Below, piece after piece: positions 25,128-31,887 of a stretch of 64,000 nucleotides of DNA; position 1 is the stretch's first letter, and each line of letters starts with the position of its first letter. The translations under genes and the position numbers were made by a program. The DNA comes from Fodinicurvata halophila (GTDB lineage Bacteria > Pseudomonadota > Alphaproteobacteria > Kiloniellales > DSM-21159): positions 434,001 through 498,000 of the forward strand of contig NZ_JBHSCW010000003.1 in assembly GCF_042651425.1 (NCBI RefSeq), in the 5' to 3' direction. The notes below the pieces were generated by a model. The model was not told the DNA's origin, did not search any database, and saw only the letters and a program-made list of their open reading frames with translations.

Positions 25128-26477
25128 TCAGTTCCCGACGTTGACGGAAATGTTGTTGCCGACCGAAGTTGCCGTGGAGTTCACGAGCGGACGGTCGATG
25201 CTACCTAGGTTCACGTAGTTGTTGACCCCAACATTATCTACAGTGGAGGTTGATTCCACATTCATGTAGCTGAACTGGGTGTAGTCGGCGACCAGTAGGT
25301 TATCGATTGCCGGTCCTGAAACGATTGTCGTTTCGCCATCGACTTCAGTCTCTTCACCCGGATTCACCGATACCGAGATATTGTTGGAGACAGCCGTGGC
25401 ATTGCTATCAACCGAAGAATTCAGGATATCGCTGACATCCGACTCTGCCGTGACGTTACCCTGCTCGATCAGACCAAGCGCCGCCAGAATGGTGGCGGTG
25501 GCCAGAACATCATGGTGACGGTTGCCGGTGTCGACCTGAGAAATGCCGGCAGCTGCGAGTGCTGCGTTGGCCAGATCGCCAGAGGCATGGAAATATTCGC
25601 CACTGCCAGAGGCGCTTCCGTCACCGCCACCCAAGGAGACACTGCGACGCCCAATGTCCTTATACCAGTACTCCCACTCCTTCTCGTACTCCCATTCCTT
25701 GTAGGTGATATCACCGGTTTCAGGAGCATTGAACTCCCCAAAGGCATACTGGCCATTGTGCATAAGTGTGCCGGCATCGGCCGTCACGCTGAGGTTGTTG
25801 GCCACGGCGGTTGCCACGCTGACAACCTCGGGTAATTCGATGACGGCATCCAGGGCCGCATCGCCGATGATATACATGTCCTCGATGTCGACGGTGAAGA
25901 TAACGCAACCTTGTTCGCCTGGAGGCTCATTGTTACAGGAGCCACCATCCGGTGCGATGCCCCCGTGGACGCTGACAGTCGCCCCATCGAGAGCCCCGGT
26001 TGCGTCATAGACCCCGCTATCCAGGTCTCCTACATCTCCACTGTCATCAGTGCTGCCAAATGTGGACTCGGTTTGTGCGCCCGGCTGGATGCCAGCCACC
26101 TCACCAGAGGTTTCACCATCATAGACACCCTTGTTGAAGTCGAGACCATCGACATAATCATCGTCGAAGATTTCGCTTTCAAAGGTGAAGGAACCATCGG
26201 CATAGCCTGTGCCTTCGGGCTGGTTGTTGTGAACACCACTGACCGTGGAAGTTGCCGTGATATCACCAACGCTAACCTGGATGGATTCCACCATCACCAG
26301 GCCTTCGGGATCGACCTGCCAAACAATCTCGGGATCAATGGTGAAGTCAGTGTTAACCTCTGATGTCCAAGTCCAATCCACTTCATCAAAAGCCTGGGCC
26401 GGCGCTGTGGCCAGGCCAAAGCCAAGGGCCAGGCCGGATGCGCCGGCGAGGAGCCCGTAACGTAAGGTCCTTTTCAT
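25128..26477 (-). CDS. Secreted protein with recurring NN[IL]SV segments (putative HfaD-like / amyloid-type surface protein)
   Basis: 449 residues with a signal peptide (MKRTLRYGLLAGASGLALGFGLATAPAQA). The chain is poor in Lys/Arg and rich in Asp, Glu, Asn, Ser, Thr, Val and Gly. A similar segment occurs three times: TAVANNLSV near 226, TAVSNNISV near 365, and TSVGNNISV at the C-terminus, which ends in NNISVNVGN. One cysteine pair (CNNEPPGEQGC) may form a disulfide. An odd aromatic-charged patch, YKEWEYEKEWEYWYKD, lies near 257-272. The ATG is 2 bases after the CsgG/HfaB-like stop and its AGGAGAG site lies inside that gene, so the two are coupled. In Caulobacter, HfaD is exported and anchored with the help of HfaB. 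I infer an analogous role. Confidence 0.65.
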   Translation of the reverse strand: MKRTLRYGLLAGASGLALGFGLATAPAQAFDEVDWTWTSEVNTDFTIDPEIVWQVDPEGLVMVESIQVSVGDITATSTVSGVHNNQPEGTGYADGSFTFESEIFDDDYVDGLDFNKGVYDGETSGEVAGIQPGAQTESTFGSTDDSGDVGDLDSGVYDATGALDGATVSVHGGIAPDGGSCNNEPPGEQGCVIFTVDIEDMYIIGDAALDAVIELPEVVSVATAVANNLSVTADAGTLMHNGQYAFGEFNAPETGDITYKEWEYEKEWEYWYKDIGRRSVSLGGGDGSASGSGEYFHASGDLANAALAAAGISQVDTGNRHHDVLATATILAALGLIEQGNVTAESDVSDILNSSVDSNATAVSNNISVSVNPGEETEVDGETTIVSGPAIDNLLVADYTQFSYMNVESTSTVDNVGVNNYVNLGSIDRPLVNSTATSVGNNISVNVGN

Positions 26478-26479
26478 TT

Positions 26480-27349
26480 TTAGCTCTCCTTCTTAGAGTC
26501 ACTTGCGTCAAGGTTATGGGCTTCCTGGATTTCGCCGCATTCCTTGCTGGCGGGAAGCCCGAAGTACTCCGTCATGATCTGGTAGATCGCCATTTCCACG
26601 ACGGAGCGCACGCCGAGCTGGAGCGGTTCGTTCTGGATACGACCCGCATCGAACTCGACGAGTTGGGATCCGAAGAATCGGAAGACGTTGGCTTCGACCT
26701 CGTAGCCGTAGATCTGCTTCTGAAGGGAGCTGACATATCCGACGTCGAAGTTGCGTGAGTTGACCACGCGCAGGTCCAGGCCGACGTTGATGACCACCGT
26801 GCGCGCGCCCGCGCCGATGCCGCCGACCCAGAGGCCCGCGCCCTGGCTCACGATGTTGTAGTTGAGCTCGGTCAACGCGCCGAGCACGACGAAGTCGCTG
26901 GCGCGGATGGAACTGGCCATGCCGTTCTGGGGCCGGGTGGTCAGGCCCTGTTCGATCATCTTCATTTCGGCCAGCGGGATGCGCAGGTCGAAGCGCTCCA
27001 CCAGCTTGGCCTTGCCGGTCTTCCACAGCGCGCTCATGACCATCTCGGACACGCCCTGGGAGATCACCGCGCTATTGCTGGTGCGGTCGATCTGTCCGGT
27101 TTTGTCGGCGACCTCGCCTACGGTGAAGGCGGGCAGGTTGTTGGCCGGGTGTTTGCGGAACGAGGCGAGACACTGCGAATAGGGCGTGTCGTTGGAGGTG
27201 ACCGGGAAGCTGAAGAAAGGCTCGGGCCCCTTGGGCGCGTCCTTGATGTTCTCGGCCGTGGTGTGCGGGGCGCAGGCCGACGCTGCCATGAGGGCCACGA
27301 AGGCCAAACCGGTCAGGAGACGGCGTGCTGTGATTGAGCGCTGGGTCAT
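26480..27349 (-). CDS. CsgG/HfaB-family outer-membrane assembly lipoprotein
   Basis: 289 residues with a lipoprotein signal peptide (lipid Cys26 in MAASAC). The mature chain matches the holdfast-anchor HfaB / curli-secretion CsgG layout. PYSQCLASF is followed by FTVGEVADKTGQID, the central KLVERFDLRIPLAEMK, FVVLGALTELNYNI, then VVINVGLDLRVVNSRNFDVGYVSSLQKQIYGYEV and the C-terminal PLQLGVRSVVEMAIYQIM. CsgG is a nonameric outer-membrane pore for amyloid subunits. HfaB anchors HfaA and HfaD in Caulobacter. The phrases LTELNYNI and NVGLDLR are closer to HfaB. First gene of the five-gene operon. AGAGGGA precedes the ATG. Confidence 0.85.
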   Translation of the reverse strand: MTQRSITARRLLTGLAFVALMAASACAPHTTAENIKDAPKGPEPFFSFPVTSNDTPYSQCLASFRKHPANNLPAFTVGEVADKTGQIDRTSNSAVISQGVSEMVMSALWKTGKAKLVERFDLRIPLAEMKMIEQGLTTRPQNGMASSIRASDFVVLGALTELNYNIVSQGAGLWVGGIGAGARTVVINVGLDLRVVNSRNFDVGYVSSLQKQIYGYEVEANVFRFFGSQLVEFDAGRIQNEPLQLGVRSVVEMAIYQIMTEYFGLPASKECGEIQEAHNLDASDSKKES

Positions 27350-27453
27350 CGCTTCCCTCTAATCTGCTGCCGCTGGAGAAAGCCGAGACGGTCTTGTCGT
27401 CATCGGTGCTCCAGGAGGATCTGGAAAGCGATCTTTGAATATTATTGCGTTTG

Positions 27454-27481
27454 GCGAAACATATCGTACGGATAGTTTCGC
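27454..27481. promoter_or_regulatory. Dyad GCGAAAC-N14-GTTTCGC, candidate operator
   Basis: Perfect 7-bp arms at 27454-27460 and 27475-27481. The spacer is itself nearly palindromic around GTAC, so the whole 28 bases form an extended dyad. It lies 105 bases before the hfaB-like start, in AT-rich DNA. LuxR-type activators bind such dyads, and three are encoded nearby. Confidence 0.5.
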
Positions 27482-27647
27482 GGACCATTTAGGTTAAGGA
27501 TTTTTATTATAGATAATTTTCGATTTATGCGGGTTACCCCGAAAGGGCCGTGGACTGCATCATTCGGGTGAGCGGCAGGTGCGTGAGGATAGATCCGCGT
27601 TCCCTCTGACCGGCTGGCTCTCTCTTTTGATCCGCAATGAAAGGGGG

Positions 27648-27733
27648 CGAATGAACGTATCCTGAACAAGCCTGGCCCCGTAAGTGAAATGTGTTGGAGT
27701 GGGACCAGGCAGGACACATTGCCCGTTCATTCG
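27648..27733 (+). promoter_or_regulatory. Nested inverted repeats, candidate structured 5' leader with pseudoknot
   Basis: Outer stem CGAATGAACG (27648-27657) with CGTTCATTCG (27724-27733), perfect 10 bp. Inner stems TCCTG/CAGGA (27660-27664 / 27710-27714) and CCTGGCCC / GGGACCAGG (27671-27678 / 27701-27709, one bulge). AATGTGT in the apical loop (27688-27694) is complementary to ACACATT (27714-27720). That pairing would make a pseudoknot or a competing fold. It ends 43 bases before the LuxR-type ATG. No match to a known riboswitch class is claimed. Confidence 0.5.
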
Positions 27734-27776
27734 GGAACAGTCCGGAAGCGTCACCTCCTTATGATCAGGAAACGGT

Positions 27777-28541
27777 ATGGCAAAGCAGAATCAGAAGGTC
27801 CTCGTTGCCTGTGATCCCGAAGCCTTGTTTCGCAGTCAAGGCGGCCTGCAGGCAAAGAAAACCGTTGGTCTGTTGCTCCGTGAGGAACGGCTCAAGGCTT
27901 TGTCCCTTTCCGAGGACCTTCACGCGCGTCTGGAGCATGGAGAAATCGTGCGCCTGGACTTCTCAAAGCTTCACCCCCTGCAAGTACAGGATACGACAGG
28001 GCAGCGAACCGTGGTGCCCTTTATCCTGATGACCACCCTGGAGGACGTCCGGCAGATGCTGATGACGTTCCGCTATTGGGGATGGGAGGTGTTCAGTTTT
28101 GGCGTATTCTTTTTCGACGCGCCGCGCCACAGCGAACAGGATCGCCTGGTACTGGCGGAGTTCGGCTTCTGCGTGATGAGCAGGCATGCCATGGCGCATT
28201 TCCTGCGCTGTCCCGGTGCAATCCAGTTTCCGAAGGACCTGGACGACGAGGATCGCCGTCTGCTCGATTGCCTGGGCCATGGTATGACCAATGCCCAGAT
28301 CGCCCGGGAGCTGAAGCTGCCCCTGGCGCGGGTCAAGACGCTGGTGCGGGCCCTGTTGGCACGGCTGAACCTGGAGAACCGCACCTGTGCCGCTGTCCTG
28401 GCCTATTGGATGCGTGAAGCGGAGGAAGAGAGAGCGATGACCCCCGAGAGTCACAACTGGGACGCAGTCGCCGGATCACACCGGAACAGAAAGGACGTGC
28501 AATGCCACGAAAAGGGGGTAGGCGCCGTTCTTGAGGGGTAG
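27777..28541 (+). CDS. LuxR-type transcriptional regulator, atypical N-terminal domain
   Basis: 254 residues. The C-terminal half (about 155-212) is a LuxR/GerE helix-turn-helix: DEDRRLLDCLGHGMTNAQIARELKLPLARVKTLVRALLARLNLENRTCA. The N-terminal 150 residues show no receiver or autoinducer-binding motifs that I recognise. A hydrophobic aromatic core (FRYWGWEVFSFGVFFFDAP) is notable. It is divergent from the CsgG/HfaB-like operon, which suggests that it controls it, much as CsgD controls curli genes. The ATG at 27777 has AGGAAAC upstream. The last 30 residues after the HTH are polar and unlike the family. Confidence 0.8.
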   Translation: MAKQNQKVLVACDPEALFRSQGGLQAKKTVGLLLREERLKALSLSEDLHARLEHGEIVRLDFSKLHPLQVQDTTGQRTVVPFILMTTLEDVRQMLMTFRYWGWEVFSFGVFFFDAPRHSEQDRLVLAEFGFCVMSRHAMAHFLRCPGAIQFPKDLDDEDRRLLDCLGHGMTNAQIARELKLPLARVKTLVRALLARLNLENRTCAAVLAYWMREAEEERAMTPESHNWDAVAGSHRNRKDVQCHEKGVGAVLEG

Positions 28542-28684
28542 GGGGCTGGTCTTCTACGGCAAGGCGCCGCATCTAGACTTCATGTACACTGACTTTCATG
28601 CCTGTGGTTCTGCTTCGAGATCAAGCAAAGCGCAGACGTGTATGTATTCGGTCAGGAGTTCCCTGTCTGTAGAGGAGCGGTTTC

Positions 28685-29212
28685 ATGAAGTCTTCCGTGA
28701 TCGTCACCATGCTGGCTGCGGCCTTTGTCCTCGCCGGGACATCCGCGGCCTCCGCCCAGTGGAATAACCAGCCCTGGCAACCCGGCTGGAAGGGGCCCTC
28801 CGGCGGTGTGGGCATGAGCCCGGGCTATCGCCAGGCGATCCTCGAGCGCGAATTCACCGGCAGCGAGCCCGACAACCTCTATCGCGGCTCCGACGGCTTC
28901 CTGCTGGATGTGCGGCGCGGTCCGGACCGCCAGGCCTTTCTGTCCAGGCCCAGCTCCATGACGCTGCCGTACCGCCCCAACGGCTTCCTGTCGCTGAGCG
29001 GTTTCGGTTATGGCGGCACATCCTCGGGCCCCTACCTGGCCAGCGGCTATGCCGGAAATCCCTACGACTCCGCCCAGGTCGCCTACGTCGGCTGGACCGA
29101 GTTGATGAACACGCCGTCCGACCAGGGTCGCTGGACCGGCGTCGCCACCTCCACGGCCACGCCGGCCGGCCAGGTGATCGACACCTGGATCGGCCAGCTG
29201 AACGGGCTGTGA
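28685..29212 (+). CDS. Secreted Gly/Ser/Tyr-rich protein of unknown function
   Basis: 175 residues with a signal peptide (MKSSVIVTMLAAAFVLAGTSAASA, cleavage before QW). The mature chain begins QWNNQPWQPGW and has a central FLSLSGFGYGGTSSGPYLASGYAGNPYDSAQ rich in Gly, Ser and Tyr. It ends with ATSTATPAGQVIDTWIGQLNGL. No cysteine. I know no family for it. It lies between the LuxR-type genes beside the surface-fibre locus and is convergent with the next regulator (19-base gap). TAGAGGAG lies upstream of the ATG. Confidence 0.65.
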   Translation: MKSSVIVTMLAAAFVLAGTSAASAQWNNQPWQPGWKGPSGGVGMSPGYRQAILEREFTGSEPDNLYRGSDGFLLDVRRGPDRQAFLSRPSSMTLPYRPNGFLSLSGFGYGGTSSGPYLASGYAGNPYDSAQVAYVGWTELMNTPSDQGRWTGVATSTATPAGQVIDTWIGQLNGL

Positions 29213-29231
29213 TGCCGACTGGGACACGGGA

Positions 29232-29915
29232 TCAGGCTTCCGCGCCGTCATTGTGCCGGATGCCGTGATCCAGGGCCCAGATCGCCGCCTGCGTGCGGTT
29301 CTGGACATGGATCTTCTTGAGCAGGCCCTTGAGGTGCACCTTGACCGTGCCCTCGGTGATGCTGAGTTGACGGGCGATGATCTTGTTGGGATAGCCGTTG
29401 ATCAGGCATTTCAGGATCTGTAGCTCGCGCTCGGACAATGTGGCACCAAAGCCGTTGATGCCCAGTCTTTCGGCCGCCGTGTCCACGCTGAAGCTGCCGG
29501 TCACAAGGTGGGCCGCCAGTTCCGTGGGGAAGACCACTTCACCCATGAGAACCAGCCTGAGCGACTGGATCAGCGCGTCGAGGGACATGTCCTTCAGCAG
29601 ATAGCCGCTGGCGCCGGCTCGCAGGGCCTGAACCATCTGCTGCTTTGAAAGGGTGTCCCCGAAGGCGATGACCCGCGCGTCCGGAAGGCGTTCCCGCAGG
29701 CGCGTGACCGGGTTGTCTTCATTCTCGCGCGGCAGCCACTCCAGCAGGATCAGCTGGGGTGCCCCGCCTTCGAGCGGCGCGTCGAGCGCAGCCTCCAGGC
29801 TGGGAAACTCATAGAGAACCGAGAAGCTGGTGCCGGCCATGATCTGCCGCAGGCCTTCTCTCAGAAGGCGACTGTGATCGATGATCATGACGGAGCTGTT
29901 CTGATAGTTGTCCAT
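29232..29915 (-). CDS. NarL/LuxR-type response regulator with degenerate receiver
   Basis: 227 residues: receiver domain (about 8-125) and a C-terminal LuxR HTH (LSERELQILKCLINGYPNKIIARQLSITEGTVKVHLKGLLKKI). In the receiver the phosphorylation site reads ILLEWLP, with Glu59 where a conserved Asp is expected, and the acidic pair is reduced to a single Asp13 (IIDHS). A Lys is kept in YLLKDMS. A Glu can mimic phospho-Asp, so it may be constitutively active or respond to another input. CsgD also has a degenerate receiver. I start at ATG 29915 with AGGGGCAAGG upstream. The frame is open to 30053. Confidence 0.85.
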   Translation of the reverse strand: MDNYQNSSVMIIDHSRLLREGLRQIMAGTSFSVLYEFPSLEAALDAPLEGGAPQLILLEWLPRENEDNPVTRLRERLPDARVIAFGDTLSKQQMVQALRAGASGYLLKDMSLDALIQSLRLVLMGEVVFPTELAAHLVTGSFSVDTAAERLGINGFGATLSERELQILKCLINGYPNKIIARQLSITEGTVKVHLKGLLKKIHVQNRTQAAIWALDHGIRHNDGAEA

Positions 29916-30263
29916 TGCCTTGCCCCTGAATTCGAGTTTCATGACATTCGTTCGCCGGGCTCGAGATTTTTTCTCTTTCGTTAATCTTCGGCTATCCGAT
30001 TTTTCTGATGTCATCTTTTCGGTTCGGATGGCCGAAATAAAGTCAGCGAACAAGGCTAGCTTGCCTCAAAAGCGCATAGGAACAGAGTCGCTAGATGGGA
30101 TAGGTTGCCCGTACAGAGGTATGGGGTATGCCCATTGGTATGGGGTCAGGGCATACCTGAGGGACTTGGAGGGTTCCGGGTAACAGGGTCTGCCAAGGAC
30201 CGGGAGGTCCTCTCCAGAAAATCCATCCTGTCTATCGGGCAAGCTTCTAAAATCGCAGGGAAT
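29916..30263. other. Intergenic region between two LuxR-type regulator genes
   Basis: 348 bases without a supported gene. It contains the repeat structure at 30118-30157 and a small GGACC/GGTCC hairpin near 30197-30210. Both flanking genes are on the minus strand, so it holds the promoter of the 29232-29915 gene. Confidence 0.5.
30118..30157. promoter_or_regulatory. Combined direct and inverted repeats upstream of a LuxR-type gene
   Basis: GGTATGGGGT occurs at 30118-30127 and 30137-30146 (19 bases apart). GGTATGCCC (30125-30133) and GGGCATACC (30149-30157) form a perfect 9-bp inverted repeat. It could be an operator for one of the LuxR-type proteins. Confidence 0.4.
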
Positions 30264-30911
30264 TCAGATCGTCTTTTCCTGAACGGTGGTTGCCTGCGGC
30301 TGGTTGCAGTAGGCGGCAATGGCCTGGGTCCGCGTCTTGACATTGATCTTCTTGTAGATCGAACGCAGGTGCAGCTTCACCGTGATTTCCTCGATTCCGA
30401 GGTTGCGCGCAATCTGCTTGTTGGACAGCCCATGGCAAAGCTCTTCAAGCACAGCGAATTCCCGGGGTGTAAGGGAAGGAGGCAGCGGCCGTCTCGCCGG
30501 ATTTTCAGGTGGTTCCTGCCTGGAGGCCATGAGATGGACCGGCAGGTAGGGTTCGCCGGCCAGCATCAGGTGTATGGCCGGGATGATCGCCCGGATGGAC
30601 ATGGCCTTCGACAGGAAACCGATGGCCCCGTTCTCGATGGCCTTCTGGATCATCTCCTGGCACTCGTCCCCGGACCAGAGGGCGACGGGAAGGCCCGGAA
30701 AACCCGACTGAAGCAATCCGAGGCCCGCAATGCCGTCGATCCCCGGCATGTGTGCATCCAGGATCACGAGATCGGGCTTCCGGATCGTGCGAATGTATTC
30801 TATCGCTTCCTTTACGGATGAGACCGAGGCGGCCTCTATCCCTTCTGTTTCCAGGAGGTGGACCAGAGCTTTCGTCACAAGTGGATGATCATCGACGACC
30901 AGGACAGACAT
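30264..30911 (-). CDS. NarL/FixJ-type two-component response regulator
   Basis: 215 residues. The receiver domain is canonical: acidic pair Asp7-Asp8 (VVDDHP), phospho-acceptor Asp52 in VILDAHMPG, and Lys in GFLSKAMS. The C-terminal LuxR HTH has LTPREFAVLEELCHGLSNKQIARNLGIEEITVKLHLRSIYKKINVKTRTQA. No histidine kinase gene lies next to it, so its partner is elsewhere. It is the only regulator of the three here with an intact phosphorylation site. The cluster position suggests it acts upstream of the surface-fibre genes, but that is inference. Confidence 0.93.
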   Translation of the reverse strand: MSVLVVDDHPLVTKALVHLLETEGIEAASVSSVKEAIEYIRTIRKPDLVILDAHMPGIDGIAGLGLLQSGFPGLPVALWSGDECQEMIQKAIENGAIGFLSKAMSIRAIIPAIHLMLAGEPYLPVHLMASRQEPPENPARRPLPPSLTPREFAVLEELCHGLSNKQIARNLGIEEITVKLHLRSIYKKINVKTRTQAIAAYCNQPQATTVQEKTI

Positions 30912-31271
30912 GGTACCTGCTTTCGATTGATCCGGAAGCTTTACAGGGGTGCGAGCAAGTCGATGGGTTACAGCTCTTTCTCGCAGGAAAATTTCTGATT
31001 TCGGATTACCCCTAACTCTTTATACTTCGATTTTTCACGTGTGTATACAAAAATAACATATGCACAGGGGCAATTTTGGGGTAGTCCGGCAAAAAACAGT
31101 AAACTAATGTTTATTAAAATATGGGAATTGCTATTTCAGGTTGGCGGGAGGCTTGGCAAACTGCTTGATAAATTATCGGCAAACTGAAGAATAGGAGACA
31201 CGATTCGGTAAGGGAAGCAAGACCCTCTCGCATGGGGTTGTTGTCGAAAACCAGCTTGGAGCGGTCGCGTC
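30912..31271. other. AT-rich divergent promoter region
   Basis: 360 bases between the response regulator (-) and the COG5631 gene (+). The middle (about 31010-31190) is markedly AT-rich compared with flanking DNA. A repeat set lies at 31155-31186. No gene is seen. Confidence 0.5.
31155..31186. promoter_or_regulatory. Direct repeats flanking a palindrome, candidate operator
   Basis: GGCAAACTG at 31155-31163 and again at 31178-31186, starts 23 bases apart (about two helical turns), with the palindrome GATAAATTATC at 31167-31177 between them. It lies 86 bases before the COG5631 start. Confidence 0.4.
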
Positions 31272-31823
31272 ATGACGGAGTCGAACAGTGGGGATGAGCG
31301 AGGCGACGCAGCGCAGCCGCGTCGTTACATTGTCTCCTCCTCGCATCTCGTTTCGGAGCAGGCGGCCGAACTCAGTGAGTTCGAGTTCGGCCTGATCATT
31401 GCCGGGAATGCGTTCGGGCGCTGGGTCGTGCGCTGCATGGCTGCGGCGGGCATGCCCGATCTGTCCACCCTGGATGTGCTGGTTCTGCACAGTGTCTATC
31501 ATCGTGCCCGGGGCAAGCGCCTGGCGGATATCTGCTTTGTCCTGAACATCGAAGAAAGCCATACCGTCAACTATGCATTGAAGAAGTTGTGCCGCCTCGG
31601 CCTTGTGCAGAGACACCGCCAGGGCAAGGAGGTTGTTTTCGAGGTCACTGCGGACGGCGAGAACTGTATCCGGAAGTACAGGGAAGTCCGGGAGGCCTGT
31701 CTGGTGTCGACCTTTTCCTCGCTGGGGGGCGTGGAGCACCGCGACCTGGAGACGCTGGCCAAGAACCTGCGCGTGCTCTCGGGTCTCTATGACCAGGCGG
31801 CGCGCTCGGCAACGTCGCTTTGA
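31272..31823 (+). CDS. MarR-like winged-helix regulator (COG5631 type)
   Basis: 183 residues. After a polar N-terminus (about 30 residues) come helices (FEFGLIIAGNAFGRWVVRCMAAAGMPDLSTLDVLVLHSVYHR) and a winged-helix core, ADICFVLNIEESHTVNYALKKLCRLGLVQRHRQGKEVVFEVTADGE. The pattern fits the alphaproteobacterial COG5631 predicted regulators, which are related to MarR. Ligand and targets are unknown. It is transcribed away from the response regulator gene and ends with a hairpin shared with a small membrane protein gene. Confidence 0.82.
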   Translation: MTESNSGDERGDAAQPRRYIVSSSHLVSEQAAELSEFEFGLIIAGNAFGRWVVRCMAAAGMPDLSTLDVLVLHSVYHRARGKRLADICFVLNIEESHTVNYALKKLCRLGLVQRHRQGKEVVFEVTADGENCIRKYREVREACLVSTFSSLGGVEHRDLETLAKNLRVLSGLYDQAARSATSL

Positions 31824-31840
31824 GGGCTTCTCAAGGAAAA

Positions 31841-31861
31841 GGCGCCGGAAGCTCCGGCGCC
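31841..31861. terminator. Hairpin terminator between convergent genes
   Basis: Perfect 9-bp stem GGCGCCGGA/TCCGGCGCC with a 3-base loop. Read on the minus strand it is followed by TTTTCC, so it fits best as the terminator of the 51-residue protein gene. On the plus strand the T run is missing. Confidence 0.65.
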
Positions 31862-31887
31862 TGAGGACTCAGCGGTTTTTGCCGTGA

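Larger units (their letters stand above)
27350..27776. other. Divergent control region of the CsgG/HfaB-like locus
   Basis: 427 bases between the divergent hfaB-like and LuxR-type genes. The part at 27430-27540 is clearly AT-rich against its surroundings, as expected for promoters. The stretch 27648-27733 holds nested inverted repeats. No ORF here has a signal or a family match. Confidence 0.6.
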
